Of a stretch of 64,000 bases of DNA, positions 1 to 14,100 are shown one piece after another. The stretch's first letter is position 1, and each line of letters starts with the position of its first letter. The notes under the pieces are model-generated. The model had not been told where the DNA came from. It saw only the letters and a list, made by a program, of their open reading frames with translations, and ran no database searches. The stretch is taken from assembly GCA_030562195.1 (NCBI GenBank), contig JAUJPP010000011.1:3534001-3598000 (forward strand). Reading direction: 5' to 3'. The stretch comes from Nipponacmea schrenckii (lineage: Eukaryota > Mollusca > Gastropoda > Lottiidae). The position numbers and the translations under genes were made by a program.

Positions 1-65
1 CAGAAGAATACCTTGATAAAACGGTATGTTGAGAGACAAATAGTATATCACAGTCTGTATCTTAC

Positions 66-344
66 CCAAGACTTCAAGTTGAAAGGTCCGCCTCAGTTCG
101 CCCGCCTCGTTAGTAGCGATACAGGAATATCGGGCTGTATCAACAACTTGAGCCCGGGATATCTCTAACTGTAGATCATTTCTTACGACTTTAACACGGT
201 CAGTATTCTGTACTGGTGCCCCGTTAACTAACCACTGTACCTCGGGGGTAGGGTTACCACTGACTGGACATTCTAATATCACATGACGATCTTTTATAAC
301 TTTAGGGTTATATACCACGTTCGATTCATCTATAGACGGAGGAA
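66..344 (-). CDS. I-set Ig domain exon
   Basis: A complete 93-codon exon, phase 1 at both ends, between a TTGTAG acceptor and a GTAAG donor. It starts PPSIDESN; the core is ECPVSGNPTPEVQWLVNG and DTARYSCIATNEAGE, ending LEVLG. It is the most 3' minus-strand exon seen; the gene continues beyond base 1. Confidence 0.85.
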
Positions 345-3300
345 CTACAAGGTAAAATAAAAACAGCTTTAATAAAACATGGAGTAGTAGTACGATGTTA
401 GTTTGGAGAGTCAAATAAAATAAATCTTCATATTCAGCCCTTGATCTAGCTAAATGAGACAGCAAGGCCGTACAGTTTGCAATTGGGGAAAATTCATATT
501 GAAGTGTCATTAGACTAATCTTTTTGCAAATTCTAAATGTCAAGAGATCTCAATGTATACAGCCTCTAGCAACCTCAGTTTATTGTCCAATCATAATGGC
601 TAGATACTTTTTCCATATCAGTCCCTCAGACCTGCATCACTATCATGGGCCAACCAGGGTGAAAAATCCGAAAGTTCATCTCCACCTTTTCCGGGGTTGT
701 ACCCTAGACCCTCAAGTACACAAGCATCTTACTCACTGAATGACCATGGCTCCCTATAAAAACTAAAGGTAGTGGAATAATAAAAAATTTGAAAAAATCA
801 TGCTTAAAAGAGAAAAGGTTTTCATGCCATTAACACTCAAAAATAAAGTTTCCAATAAAAAGTTGACTGTTACTAGAATTTAGACCATACCTAAAACTAC
901 CAGTTCAAATTCCTGTCTATCAGAACCAGCTGGGTTGGTAGCTATACATTGATAGACAGCAGAATCTTCTTCAGTCGTGTCCTACAATAAACCATAAATA
1001 TACAATATTATTATTTTCTAATTCTGAATCAGGCGTGTTGACTTAGATTTTTCCCAGCCCGACATTTTTAAATGATGATTTGTTAATGTTAAATCTGAAT
1101 ATATTGAGCAGGTATATATACTGTTCACCCATATCTTTATCTCTGTATAATTTGAAATCATGTTGACATCCTTCTCCTGCAGCTGCAATGAAGATGGGCA
1201 ACGCCATGTAGGCTGCAAGCAGGGAATTTTGCCAGGACAGCTGTATTATCCTACTCTTTTAGCGACTTCCAACTCTTGAAGGATCTTTAACGCACACAAC
1301 CTGTAACACACCCCAATGACATCAAACTCACTGAGCCACCGTATTACGGGTTAATATAGAACACCCTTCATTTGAAGGAATTTGTTTTTTTGTAAACAAT
1401 ATTTCTCGGTTATCCTTGCGTCTCAACTTCTAACAATATATCTAGGATATCCTTGCGTCACAACTTCTAACAATATTTCTAGGATATCCTTGCGTCTCAA
1501 CTTCTAACAATATTTCTAGGATATCCTTGCGTCTCAACTTCAAACAATATTTCTAGGATATCCTTGCGTCTCAACTTCTAACACTGTTTCTAGGATATAC
1601 TTGTGTCTTAACTTCTAACAATGTATCTAGGATATCCTTGCGTCTCAACTTCTAACACTGTTTCTAGGATATCCTTGCGTCTCAACTTTTAACACTGTTT
1701 CTAGGATATCCTTGTGTCTCAACTTCTAACAATATTTCTAGGATATCCTTGTGTCTCAACTTCTAACAATGTATCTAGGATATCCTTGGTCTTAACTTCT
1801 AACAATTTCTAGGATATCCCGGGTCTAACTTCTAACAATTTTCTAGGATATCCTGCGTCTTAACTTCTAACAATGTTCTAGGATATCCCTTTGGGCTAAC
1901 TTCTAACAATTAACTAGGATATCCTTGGTCTCAACTTCTAACAATATCTAGGATATCCGGGTCTAACTTCTAACAATATCTAGGATATCCTTGGTCTCAA
2001 CTTCTAACAATATCTAGGATATCCGGTCTCAACTTCAACAATTAACTAGGATATCCTTGTGTCTCAACTTCTAACAATGTTCTAGGATATCCTTGGTCTC
2101 AACTTCAAAAAATATTTCTAGGATATCCTTGGTCTCAACTTCTAACAATATAACTAGGATATCCGGTCTCAACTTCTAACAATTTCTAGGATATCCTTGG
2201 TCTAACTTCTAACAATTTTCTAGGATATCCTTGGTCTCAATTCTAACAATATAACTAGGATATCCTTGTGTCTCAACTTCTAACAATATTTCTAGGATTC
2301 CTTGTGTCTCAACTTCTAACAATATTTCTAGGATATCCTTGGTCTAACTTCTAACAATTTTCTAGGATATCCTTGTGTCTCAACTTCTAACAATATAACT
2401 AGGATATCCGGTCTCAACTTCTAACAATTATCTAGGGTATCCTTGTGTCTCAACTTCTAACAATATCTAGGATATCCTTGGTCTAACTTCTAACAATTTT
2501 CTAGGATATCCTAGGTCTTAACTTCTAACAATATTTCTAGGATATCCTTGTGTCTCAACTTCTAACAATATTTCTAGGATATCCTTGGTCTCAACTTCTA
2601 ACAATATAACTAGGATATCCTTGCGTCTCAACTTCTAACAATATACTAGGATATCCTTGCGTCTCAACTTCTAACAATATTCTAGGATATCCTTGTTCTC
2701 AACTTCTAACAATATAACTAGGATATCCTTGGTCTAACTTCTAACAATTATCTAGGATATCCTTGCGTCTCAACTTCTAACAATATCTAGGATATCCTTG
2801 CGTCTCAACTTCTAACAATATACTAGGATACCTTGTGTCTAACTTCTAACAATATACTAGGATATCCTTGCGTCTCAACTTCTAACAATATTTCTAGGAT
2901 ATCCTTGCGTCTAACTTCTAACAATATACTAGGATATCCTTGCGTCTCAACTTCTAACAATATTTCTAGGATATCCTGTGCTCTCAACTTCTAATATCCT
3001 TGGTAACTTTCTATTCTAATATCCTTGGTACTTCCAATTCTAATATTCTGTTCTTCTTCTAACTTACAATACTTGGTACTTCTCAATTACTAATATCTGT
3101 TACTTCCAATTCTAAATACTGTACTTCTCAATTCTAATAACTTGGTACTTCTCAATTACTAATATCTGGTTACTTCTCAATTCTAATAACTGTACTTCTC
3201 AATTCTAATATCTGGTTACTTCTCAATTCTAATATCTGGTTCACTTCTTAATTCTAATAACTTGGTAACTTAATTTTCTAACCTGTTTAATTCTTATTCT

Positions 3301-6300
3301 AATTCTGGTTCCTTCTAACTTAACAATATCTGGTAACTTCTTAATTCTAATATCTGTAACTTCTAACTTAACAATAACTTGGTACTTCTCAATTCTAATA
3401 TCTTGGTACTTTCTATTCTAATATCTAGGTACTTTCAATTCTAATATCTTGGTACTTCTCAATTCTAACCTGTTCTTAACTTCTAACAATTCTAGGATAT
3501 CCTTGTGTCCAACTTCTCAATTCTAGGATATCCTTGGTCTAACTTCTAACAATTTTTAGGATATCCTTGTGTCTTACTTCTAACATATAACAGGATATCT
3601 TGTGTCTCACTTCTAACAATATTAACTAGGATATCCTTGGTCTCAACTTCTAACAATATATCTAGTACTGTCCTTCTAACAATTTCTAGGATATCCTGTG
3701 TCTTACTTCTAACAATATATCTAGGATATCCTTGCGTCTCAACTTCTAACAATATATCTAGGATATCCTTGTGTCTCAACTTCTAACAATATTTCTAGGA
3801 TATCCTTGCGTCTCAACTTCTAACAATATATCTAGGATATCCTTGGTCTCAACTTCTAACAATATAACTAGGATATCCTTGGTCTCAACTTCTAACAATA
3901 TAACTAGGATATCCTTGCGTCTCAACTTCTAACAATATATCTAGGATATCCTTGGTCTCAACTTCTAACAATATTTCTAGGATATCCTTGTGTCTCAACT
4001 TCTAACAATATTTCTAGGATATCCTTGCGTCTCAACTTCTAACAATATAACTAGGATATCCTTGTGTCTCAACTTCTAACAATATTCTAGGATATCCTTG
4101 TGTCTCAACTTCTAACAATATTTCTAGGATATCCTTGGTCTCAACTTCTAACAATATATCTAGGATATCCTTGCGTCTCAACTTCTAACAATATATCTAG
4201 GATATCCTTGTGTCTCAACTTCTAACAATATTTCTAGGATATCCTTGCGTCTCAACTTCTAACAATATATCTAGGATATCCTTGTGTCTCAACTTCTAAC
4301 AATATTTCTAGGATATCCTTGCGTCTCAACTTCTAACAATATATCTAGGATATCCTTGGTCTCAACTTCTAACAATATTTCTAGGATATCCTTGCGTCTC
4401 AACTTCTAACAATATATCTAGGATAACCTTGCGTCTAACTTCTAACAATATTCTAGGATAACCTTGTGTCTCAACTTCTAACAATATACTAGGATATCCT
4501 TGCGTCTCAACTTCTAACAATATAACTAGGATATCCTTGCGTCTCAACTTCTAACAATATTCTAGGATATCCTTGTGTCTCAACTTCTAACAATATATCT
4601 AGGATATCCTTGTGTCTCAACTTCTAACAATATTTCTAGGATATCCTTGTGTCTCAACTTCTAACAATATATCTAGGATATCCTTGTGTCTCAACTTCTA
4701 ACAATATATCTAGGATATCCTTGTGTCTCAACTTCTAACAATATATCTAGGATATCCTTGGTCTCAACTTCTAACAATATATCTAGGATATCCTTGTGTC
4801 TCAACTTCTAACAATATATCTAGGATATCCTTGTTCTACTTCTAACAATATATCTAGGATATCCTTGTGTCTCAACTTCTAACAATATTTCTAGGATATC
4901 CTTGTGTCTCAACTTCTAACAATATATCTAGGATATCCTTGCGTCTCAACTTCTAACAATATATCTAGGATAACCTTGTGTCTCAACTTCTAACAATATT
5001 TCTAGGATATCCTTGCGTCTCAACTTCTAACAATATAACTAGGATATCCTTGTGTCTCAACTTCTAACAATATTTCTAGGATATCCTTGTGTCTTAACTT
5101 CTAACAATATATTTTAGGATATCCTTGCGTCTCAACTTCTAACAATATATCTAGGATATCCTTGTGTCTCAACTTCTAACAATATTTCTAGGATATCCTT
5201 GTGTCTTAACTTCTAACAATGTATCTAGGATATCCTTGTGTCTTAACTTCTAACAATATATCTAGGATATCCTTGTGTCTCAACTTCTAACAATATTTCT
5301 AGGATATCCTTGTGTCTTAACTTCTAACAATATATCTAGGATATCCTTGTGTCTCAACTTCTAACAATATATCTAGGATATCCTTGTGTCTCAACTTCTA
5401 ACAATATATCTAGGATATCCTTGTGTCTCAACTTCTAACAATATATCTAGGATATCCTTGTGTCTCAACTTCTAACAATATATCTAGGATATCCTTGTGT
5501 CTCAACTTCTAACAATATTTCTAGGATATCCTTGTGTCTCAACTTCTAACAATATATCTAGGATAACCTTGTGTCTCAACTTCTAACAATATATCTAGGA
5601 TAACCTTGTGTCTCAACTTCTAACAATATATCTAGGATATCCTTGTGTCTCAACTTCTAACAATATATCTAGGATATCCTTGTGTCTTAACTTCTAACAA
5701 TATTTCTAGGATATCCTAGCGTCTCAACTTCTAACAATATAACTAGGATATCCTTGTGTCTCAACTTCTAACAATATATCTAGGATATCCTTGGTCTCAA
5801 CTTCTAACAATATATCTAGGATATCCTAGCGTCTCAACTTCTAACAATATATCTAGGATATCCTTGCGTCTCAACTTCTAACAATATAACTAGGATATCC
5901 TTGTGTCTCAACTTCTAACAATATATCTAGGATATCCTTGCGTCTCAACTTCTAACAATATTTCTAGGATATCCTTGTGTCTCAACTTCTAACAATATTT
6001 CTAGGATATCCTTGTGTCTCAACTTCTAACAATATTTCTAGGATAACCTTGTGTCTCAACTTCTAACAATATATCTAGGATATCCTTGTGTCTCAACTTC
6101 TAACAATATATCTAGGATATCCTTGTGTCTCAACTTCTAACAATATTTCTAGGATAACCTTGTGTCTCAACTTCTAACAATATATCTAGGATATCCTTGC
6201 GTCTCAACTTCTAACAATATTTCTAGGATATCCTTGTGTCTCAACTTCTAACAATATTTCTAGGATATCCTAGCGTCTTAACTTCTAACAATATATCTAG

Positions 6301-9300
6301 GATATCCTAGCGTCTCAACTTCTAACAATATATCTAGGATATCCTTGCGTCTCAACTTCTAACAATATATTTTAGGATATCCTTGCGTCTCAACTTCTAA
6401 CAATGTATCTAGGATATCCTTGCGTCTCAACTTCTAACAATGTATCTAGGATATCCTTGCGTCTCAACTTCTAACAATGTATCTAGGATATCCTTGTGTC
6501 TTAACTTCTAACAATGTATCTAGGATATCCTTGTGTCTCAACTTCTAACAATGTATCTAGGATATCCTTGTGTCTCAACTTCTAACAATGTATCTAGGAT
6601 ATCCTTGGTCTTAACTTCTAACAATATATCTAGGATATCCTTGCGTCTCAACTTCTAACAATGTATCTAGGATATCCTTGTGTCTTAACTTCTAACAATA
6701 TATCTAGGATATCCTTGCGTCTCAACTTCTAACAATATATCTAGGATATCCTTGCGTCTCAACTTCTAACAATATAACTAGGATAACCTTGCGTCTCAAC
6801 TTCTAACAATATAACTAGGATATCCTTGTGTCTCAACTTCTAACAATATATCTAGGATATCCTTGTGTCTTAACTTCTAACAATATATCTAGGATATCCT
6901 TGCGTCTTAACTTCTAACAATATATCTAGGATATCCTTGTGTCTCAACTTCTAACAATGTATCTAGGATATCCTTGCGTCTTAACTTCTAACAATATATC
7001 TAGGATATCCTTGTGTCTTAACTTCTAACAATATATCTAGGATATCCTTGTGTCTTAACTTCTAACAATATATCTAGGATATCCTTGTGTCTTAACTTCT
7101 AACAATATTTCTAGGATATCCTTGGTCTAACTTCTAACAATATAACTAGGATATCCTTGTGTCTCAACTTCTAACAATATTTTACGGATAATCCTTTGTG
7201 TCTTAACTTCTAACAATATTTCTAGGATATCCTTGTGTCTCAACTTTTTTTTTTTTTTTTTTTTTTTCCCCCCCCCCCCCCCTTTTAACAATATTTCTAG
7301 GATATCCTTGTGTCTTAACTTCTAACAATATTTCTAGGATATCCTTGTGTCTCAACTTCTAACAATATTTCTAGGATATCCTTGTGTCTCAACTTCTAAC
7401 AATATTTCTAGGATATCCTTGTGTCTCAACTTCTAACAATATTTCTAGGATATCCTTGTGTCTTAACTTCTAACAATATTTCTAGGATATCCTTGTGTCT
7501 CAACTTCTAACAATATTTCTAGGATATCCTTGTGTCTCAACTTCTAACAATATTTCTAGGATATCCTTGAGTCTTAACTTCTAACAATATTTCTAGGATA
7601 TCCTTGTGTCTTAACTTCTAACAATGTATCTAGGATATCCTTGTGTCTCAACTTCTAACAATATTTCTAGGATATCCTTGTGTCTTAACTTCTAACAATA
7701 TTTCTAGGATATCCTTGTGGTAAAATTGTTAAAGAATGTGTGGGGAGTATTCTATTATTAACCTACCTGTATACGTAGCTGTAAACCACCAGATAATATA
7801 TTAAACCTGATACCATCATTAATAGTCAGTCCGTTACTGATCCAGGTTATATTAGGAAAGGGGATTCCCGATACTGGACAGCTGATAGTAGCAGTATGAC
7901 CTTTAATAACTCGTGGTGAATCATCTAATGCAGAGCTGTCTATTGATGGTGGTACTGGAAATTAAATATAGTTTATAGGAAGATAGGAAATTGAACAATA
8001 TGAAATGGAGTTTTACATACTGTACTATTCTTCTGTACCAAATTGGCTAATGGAGGTGGCTTTTCCATGCAGTGTGGAATGAAGAAAACTTTGCCAGGAA
8101 AGCGACATTAACCTACACTTATTGCGATTGCCAACTGTTGAGGGATCTATAAGGTGCACAGCACCTGGGGCCTCGGTTTATTGTTTCATCCGACAGACTA
8201 AACGCCTCCGACTTGCCTCACTGACAAGGGGAAAGCAGATTGAAAAATCCAAAAGTTCATTTCGATCTCCTGCCATGATTCAACCCAGCAATCGTCTAAC
8301 TCACTGAGCTACGGGGGCTACCTTTATATAAAAGATATATGAATAATTAAAAAATACGAACCCCAAACATCGAGATTATAATTCTTCTCGTTAGTTCCGG
8401 CCTCGTTAGAGGCAACACAGGTATATGCTCCAGCATCACCAACTTGAGCTGCATCAAACACCAATCGCCTCCCCTTATCTTGTATAGTAATATGGGGGTT
8501 GTCCTCTAGCTCTAGTTCCTGACCGTTCTGTAGCCACACGATCTCGGGTAGGGGGTGACCCAACGCTGGACAGTCCAATGTCACCGAGTCATTTTCTACT
8601 GCCTTAGGGTTCAGGACAATACCAAAATCTGGGATGCTGGGTGGCACTGAAATATTTATAAAATATTTTATCTGGCTTTAAAACAAACAGGGTTGGCAAA
8701 ACTTCCAGTACATCAGTATCCAGTATATTCTTAGCCTCCAGGTTGAAAATACATAAAATATCTCAAATGACAGAAAAGATTTTTATATAAATTGAAAATT
8801 TGTAAACAGATATTTCCAATTAAATGAAATTATTAAACTGTTGTTGGATTTATATTTATTCTCTGCTAGAATTTTGTCCGAGCTCCATTATAAATTGGTT
8901 ATATAGTCAAGACCTATATTGTTATATAGATAGAGGTATATGTCATTATTCTATCTTGTCTACTGGTGAACTGAGTTTTATTGAATATGATGAAAAGTTA
9001 TATATAGACCACGCTTACTCGACTACTGTATGTTCATCAAATGAGCCACAGTTGTGTATTTCTTCACTTCCTGTTTACACGAGGAGCTAGGATATTAAGA
9101 CTGGTATCTAGTCGTTACTAAACGTTAACAGACAAGAGTCTTATAGATGGTGATTTGGAAATGTCGGTTTTCTTCTACCAGTCAGATGAAATATGTAGTT
9201 CTAACTCACCTTGAACATCCAGTTGAAAATTTTCATCAACTTCTCCAGCATCGTTTCTAGCCACGCAGGTATAGCGTCCCGCATCTTCTAGGTTAGCGCT

Positions 9301-10154
9301 CTGTACCACCAGCTGTGTTCCTTGACCAACCACTGAGAGATGAAGATTAGCGATGATGTTGATTGGTTGAGAGTCTTTATACCATGTGATCTGGGGAGGC
9401 GGGGTTCCAGAAGCAGGACAGTCGATTGTTATAGAACTGTTTACTACAACTTTTGGATTGTTGTTTATTCCTTGGTTATCAATTTTTGGTGGCACTAAAA
9501 AAGAATGTCATTTGATTTCAACAATTAGAATAAAACAAAAGATATTTTTGGTTATTCTGATCAGGGTCATTCAAGATAAACTGAAAATTATGAATGTCAC
9601 AGAATCTGGTTCTGTATAGTTAGATTGAGGCTTGAATTGGAAATGAATGGATTTTAACGTCCTACCCTTCGGAAGACAGGCAATGCTTTGCAGTGTGCAA
9701 TGAGGAAAATTTTGCCAGAACAACCTTCTCATTTTTTTCGATTTCAAAGTGTTGAAGTATTTACAAGTCAGTCGCTCCGACCTGCATCATTGACAATGGG
9801 AGACTGGACTGACAAATTCGAAAGATCTTCTCGACTTTTGCTGGAGTCCAGGTTAGCAAGCACCTGACTCTCTCAACACTTGCCTTATAAAGACAATAGA
9901 GAAAGTGAGCGCCATTTATAGGGCAGAATTAGCAAAAACTTAATTAATGAAAAAAAAAAACGAAAATGACGCAAAACTAGAAAGAATCTAGACTCTAGGT
10001 GCATGAAAATAAAAGATTTTACCCAAATCATTCAAACTATATTGTATAAAAATATACTATTTACCCCAAACATTGAGATTAAAATCAGTCGAATCTTCAC
10101 CAGCTCTATTCCGTGATGAACATGTATATCGTCCACGATCATTCACCTGGGCTG
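66..10154 (-). CDS. Hemicentin-like Ig-domain array, minus-strand gene fragment (six exons)
   Basis: Gene-level entry. Exons in transcript order are 10065-10154 (cut by the N gap), 9210-9494, 8362-8646, 7767-7954, 891-981 and 66-344. Together they encode five consecutive I-set Ig domains. Each domain starts with a PPxI motif, followed by a Cys, a Trp and a D-x-(G/A)-x-Y-x-C motif, and ends in phase 1. Phases match across every junction. No signal peptide, VWA domain, membrane segment or C-terminal module is visible, so both ends lie outside the window or in the gap. Tandem I-set Ig domains in phase-1 exons are typical of hemicentins, but titin- or Dscam-like proteins also contain them. The plus-strand hemicentin next door makes the hemicentin reading likely. 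This may be the same gene on a flipped contig, or a neighbouring paralogue. Confidence 0.75.
545..757 (-). mobile_element. tRNA-derived SINE copy (5' part)
   Basis: Lies in the intron 345-890. The minus strand has a tRNA-like head (TCAGTGAGTAAGATGCTTG, later a degenerate GGTACAACCC box-B-like site) and the body shared with the copies at 8045, 9640, 28125, 39200, 40262 and 43035. Confidence 0.5.
891..981 (-). CDS. Ig domain, second-half exon
   Basis: 91 nt, phase 0 in and phase 1 out, between TTGTAG and GTATG. It encodes EEDSAVYQCIATNPAGSD and ends LVVLG, supplying the F- and G-strand part of the domain begun at 7767-7954. Confidence 0.8.
1160..1345 (-). mobile_element. SINE copy, body and tail
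   Basis: Shares the body motif around gccaggacagc...cctactcttt with other copies. The right end keeps the tRNA-like 'actcactgagcca' head in reverse orientation. It is diverged. Confidence 0.5.
1390..7725. repeat. 37-bp minisatellite, about 170 units, intronic
   Basis: Unit: about 37 bp around tctaggatatccttgtgtct followed by caacttctaacaatat. It fills the intron between the two halves of an Ig domain. Units are near-identical at 3780-7720 and badly eroded with many single-base indels at about 1780-3540. That eroded stretch includes a section near 2990-3480 where only ttctaatatctggtactt-like fragments survive. An artificial-looking T23/C15 run interrupts the array at 7245-7282. Confidence 0.95.
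7767..7954 (-). CDS. Ig domain, first-half exon
   Basis: 188 nt, entering in phase 1 and leaving in phase 0 (CAG|GTAGGT). It encodes PPSIDSSALDD, SCPVSGIPFPNITWISNG and ends LQLRIQ. The second half of the domain is the exon at 891-981. The intron between them is 6.8 kb and consists almost wholly of a 37-bp minisatellite. Confidence 0.8.
8045..8322 (-). mobile_element. tRNA-derived SINE, near full length
   Basis: The reverse strand begins with a head (gtagctcagtgagttagacg), runs through a body giving a short chance ORF, and continues into the shared 3' portion (gttttcttcattccacactg). It sits in the intron between two Ig exons. Confidence 0.6.
8362..8646 (-). CDS. I-set Ig domain exon
   Basis: A complete 95-codon exon, phase 1 at both ends, with acceptor TTTCAG. 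The core is DCPALGHPLPEIVWLQNG and later DAGAYTCVASNEAG, ending LDVWG. The donor reads G|GTTCGT, weaker than its neighbours (T at +3), so the 3' border is slightly less certain. Confidence 0.85.
8647..9209. other. Intron with no recognisable feature
   Basis: Unique AT-rich sequence. A short plus-strand open frame lies here but has no domain, no splice context and no homology I recognise. Confidence 0.6.
9210..9494 (-). CDS. I-set Ig domain exon
   Basis: A complete 95-codon exon, phase 1 at both ends, between a TTTTAG acceptor and a GTGAG donor. It reads PPKIDNQG at the start, then DCPASGTPPP, ITWYKD and DAGRYTCVARNDAGE, ending LDVQG. The Cys-Trp-Cys core is intact. Confidence 0.85.
9640..9890 (-). 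mobile_element. SINE copy, diverged
   Basis: Reverse-strand copy of the same SINE. The tail (cattcatttccaattcaag on the minus strand), the body (attttgccagaacaacc) and a degenerate head near 9850-9880 are all visible. Confidence 0.5.
10065..10154 (-). CDS. Ig-domain exon, 3' part, truncated by assembly gap
   Basis: Reading leftwards from the gap, the frame gives the end of an Ig domain: DRGRYTCSSRNRAGE and then a NVWG ending. It stops in phase 1 at a GTAA donor (10061-10064). The 5' part of the exon, with the first Cys and the Trp, lies in the N run. Confidence 0.75.
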
Positions 10155-10654
10155 NNNNNNNNNNNNNNNNNNNNNNNNNNNNNNNNNNNNNNNNNNNNNN
10201 NNNNNNNNNNNNNNNNNNNNNNNNNNNNNNNNNNNNNNNNNNNNNNNNNNNNNNNNNNNNNNNNNNNNNNNNNNNNNNNNNNNNNNNNNNNNNNNNNNNN
10301 NNNNNNNNNNNNNNNNNNNNNNNNNNNNNNNNNNNNNNNNNNNNNNNNNNNNNNNNNNNNNNNNNNNNNNNNNNNNNNNNNNNNNNNNNNNNNNNNNNNN
10401 NNNNNNNNNNNNNNNNNNNNNNNNNNNNNNNNNNNNNNNNNNNNNNNNNNNNNNNNNNNNNNNNNNNNNNNNNNNNNNNNNNNNNNNNNNNNNNNNNNNN
10501 NNNNNNNNNNNNNNNNNNNNNNNNNNNNNNNNNNNNNNNNNNNNNNNNNNNNNNNNNNNNNNNNNNNNNNNNNNNNNNNNNNNNNNNNNNNNNNNNNNNN
10601 NNNNNNNNNNNNNNNNNNNNNNNNNNNNNNNNNNNNNNNNNNNNNNNNNNNNNN
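10155..10654. other. Assembly gap, exactly 500 N
   Basis: The round length indicates a placeholder scaffold gap of unknown true size. It interrupts an Ig exon on its left side, and coding strand changes across it. Confidence 0.98.
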
Positions 10655-10784
10655 TTTTTATAAAACATTTATAAATTTTAATCGCACTGAAAGAAATTTT
10701 GGAAATTCAATTTCCGATTTTGATGACTTCAGTGAATGCAAAAGGAAATTTGTAAAACTTCGTGATTAGTAAGGTCAACAAACA

Positions 10785-11081
<297 letters not shown>

Positions 11082-11103
11082 GTATTAATCACGAAATTTG
11101 CAG

Positions 11104-14100
11104 GAATGCAGGTCCTGTGGGTGTATTAATCACTTTATTATTTTATTTGTAGTACCCCCGTCAATAGCAGGTCCTGTGGGTGTATTAATCACTTTATTAT
11201 ATATTTGTAGTACCCCCGTCAATAGCAGGTCCTGTGGGTGTATTAATCACTTTATTATATATTTGTAGTACCCCCGTCAATAGCAGGTCCTGTGGGTGTA
11301 TTAATCACTTTATTATATATTTGTAGTACCCCCGTCAATAGCAGGTCCTGTGGGTGTATTAATCACTTTATTATATATTTGTAGTCCCCCCGTCAATAGC
11401 AGGTCCTGTGGGTGTATTAATCACTTTATTATATATTTGTAGTACCCCCGTCAATAGCAGGTCCTGTGGGTGTATTAATCACTTTATTATATATTTGTAG
11501 TACCCCCGTCAATAGCAGGTCCTGTGGGTGTATTAATCACTTTATTTTATATTTGTAGTACCCCCGTCAATAGCAGGTCCTGTGGGTGTATTAATCACTT
11601 TATTTTATATTTGTAGTACCCCCGTCAATAGCAGGTCCTGTGGGTGTATTAATCACTTTATTATATATTTGTAGTACCCCCGTCAATAGCAGGTCCTGTG
11701 GGTGTATTAATCACTTTATTTTATATTCGTAGTCCCCCCGTCAATAGCAGGTCCTGTGGGTGTATTAATCACTTTATTATATATTTGTAGTCCCCCCGTC
11801 AATAGCAGGTCCTGTGGGTGTATTAATCACTTTATTATATATTTGTAGTCCCCCCGTCAATAGCAGGTCCTGTGGGTGTATTAATCACTTTATTATATAT
11901 TTGTAGTACCCCCGTCAATAGCAGGTCCTGTGGGTGTATTAATCACTTTATTATATATTTGTAGTACCCCCGTCAATAGCAGGTCCTGTGGGTGTATTAA
12001 TCACTTTATTATATATTTGTAGTCCCCCTGTCAATAGCAGGTCCTGTGGGTGTATTAATCACTTTATTATATATTTGTAGTACCCCGTCAATAGCAGGTC
12101 CTGTGGGTGTATTAATCACTTTATTATATATTTGTAGTCCCCCCGTCAATAGCAGGTCCTGTGGGTGTATTAATCACTTTATTATATATTTGTAGTACCC
12201 CGTCAATAGCAGGTCCTGTGGGTGTATTAATCACTTTATTATATATTTGTAGTACCCCGTCAATAGCAGGTCCTGTGGGTGTATTAATCACTTTATTATA
12301 TATTTGTAGTACCCCCGTCAATAGCAGGTCCTGTGGGTGTATTAATCACTTTATTTTATATTTGTAGTACCCCCGTCAATAGCAGGTCCTGTGGGTGTAT
12401 TAATCACTTTATTATATATTTGTAGTACCCCCGTCAATAGCAGGTCCTGTGGGTGTATTAATCACTTTATTTTATATTTGTAGTACCCCCGTCAATAGCA
12501 GGTCCTGTGGGTGTATTAATCACTTTATTATATATTTGTAGTACCCCCGTCAATAGCAGGTCCTGTGGGTGTATTAATCACTTTATTATATATTTGTAGT
12601 ACCCCCGTCAATAGCAGGTCCTGTGGGTGTATTAATCACTTTATTTTATATTTGTAGTACCCCCGTCAATAGCAGGTCCTGTGGGTGTATTAATCACTTT
12701 ATTATATATTGGTAGTACCCCCGTCAATAGCAGGTCCTGTGGGTGTATTAATCACTTTATTTTATATTTGTAGTCCCCCCATCAATAGCAGGTCCTGTGG
12801 GTGTATTAATCACTTTATTATATATTTGTAGTACCCCCGTCAATAGCAGGTCCTGTGGGTGTATTAATCACTTTATTATATATTTGTAGTCCCCCCGTCA
12901 ATAGCAGGTCCTGTGGGTGTATTAATCACTTTATTATATATTTGTAGTACCCCCGTCAATAGCAGGTCCTGTGGGTGTATTAATCACTTTATTATATATT
13001 TGTAGTACCCCCGTCAATAGCAGGTCCTGTGGGTGTATTAATCACTTTATTTTATATTTGTAGTACCCCCGTCAATAGCAGGTCCTGTGGGTGTATTAAT
13101 CACTTTATTTTATATTTGTAGTACCCTCGTCAATAGCAGGTCCTGTGGGTGTATTAATCACTTTATTATATATTCGTAGTCCCCCCGTCAATAGCAGGTC
13201 CTGTGGGTGTATTAATCACTTTATTATATATTTGTAGTCCCCCCGTCAATAGCAGGTCCTGTGGGTGTATTAATCACTTTATTATATATTTGTAGTACCC
13301 CCGTCAATAGCAGGTCCTGTGGGTGTATTAATCACTTTATTATATATTTGTAGTACCCCCGTCAATAGCAGGTCCTGTGGGTGTATTAATCACTTTATTA
13401 TATATTTGTAGTACCCCCGTCAATAGCAGGTCCTGTGGGTGTATTAATCACTTTATTATATATTTGTAGTACCCCCGTCAATAGCAGGTCCTGTGGGTGT
13501 ATTAATCACTTTATTTTATATTTGTAGTACCCCCGTCAATAGCAGGTCCTGTAGGTGTATTAATCACTTTATTTTATATTTGTAGTCCCCCCGTCAATAG
13601 CAGGTCCTGTGGGTGTATTAATCACTTTATTTTATATTTGTAGTCCCCCCGTCAATAGCAGGTCCTGTGGGTGTATTAATCACTTTATTATATATTTGTA
13701 GTACCCCCGTCAATAGCAGATTCTGTGGGTGTATTAATCACTTTATTATATATTTGTAGTACCCCCGTCAATAGCAGGTCCTGTGGGTGTATTAATCACT
13801 TTATTATATATTCGTAGTACCCCCGTCAATAGCAGGTCCTGTGGGTGTATTAATCACTTTATTATATATTTGTAGTCCCCCCGTCAATAGCAGGTCCTGT
13901 GGGTGTATTAATCACTTTATTATATATTTGTAGTCCCCCTGTCAATAGCAGGTCCTGTGGGTGTATTAATCACTTTATTATATATTTGTAGTCCCCCCGT
14001 CAATAGCAGGTCCTGTGGGTGTATTAATCACTTTATTATATATTTGTAGTACCCCCGTCAATAGCAGATCCTGTGGGTGTATTAATCACTTTATTATATA

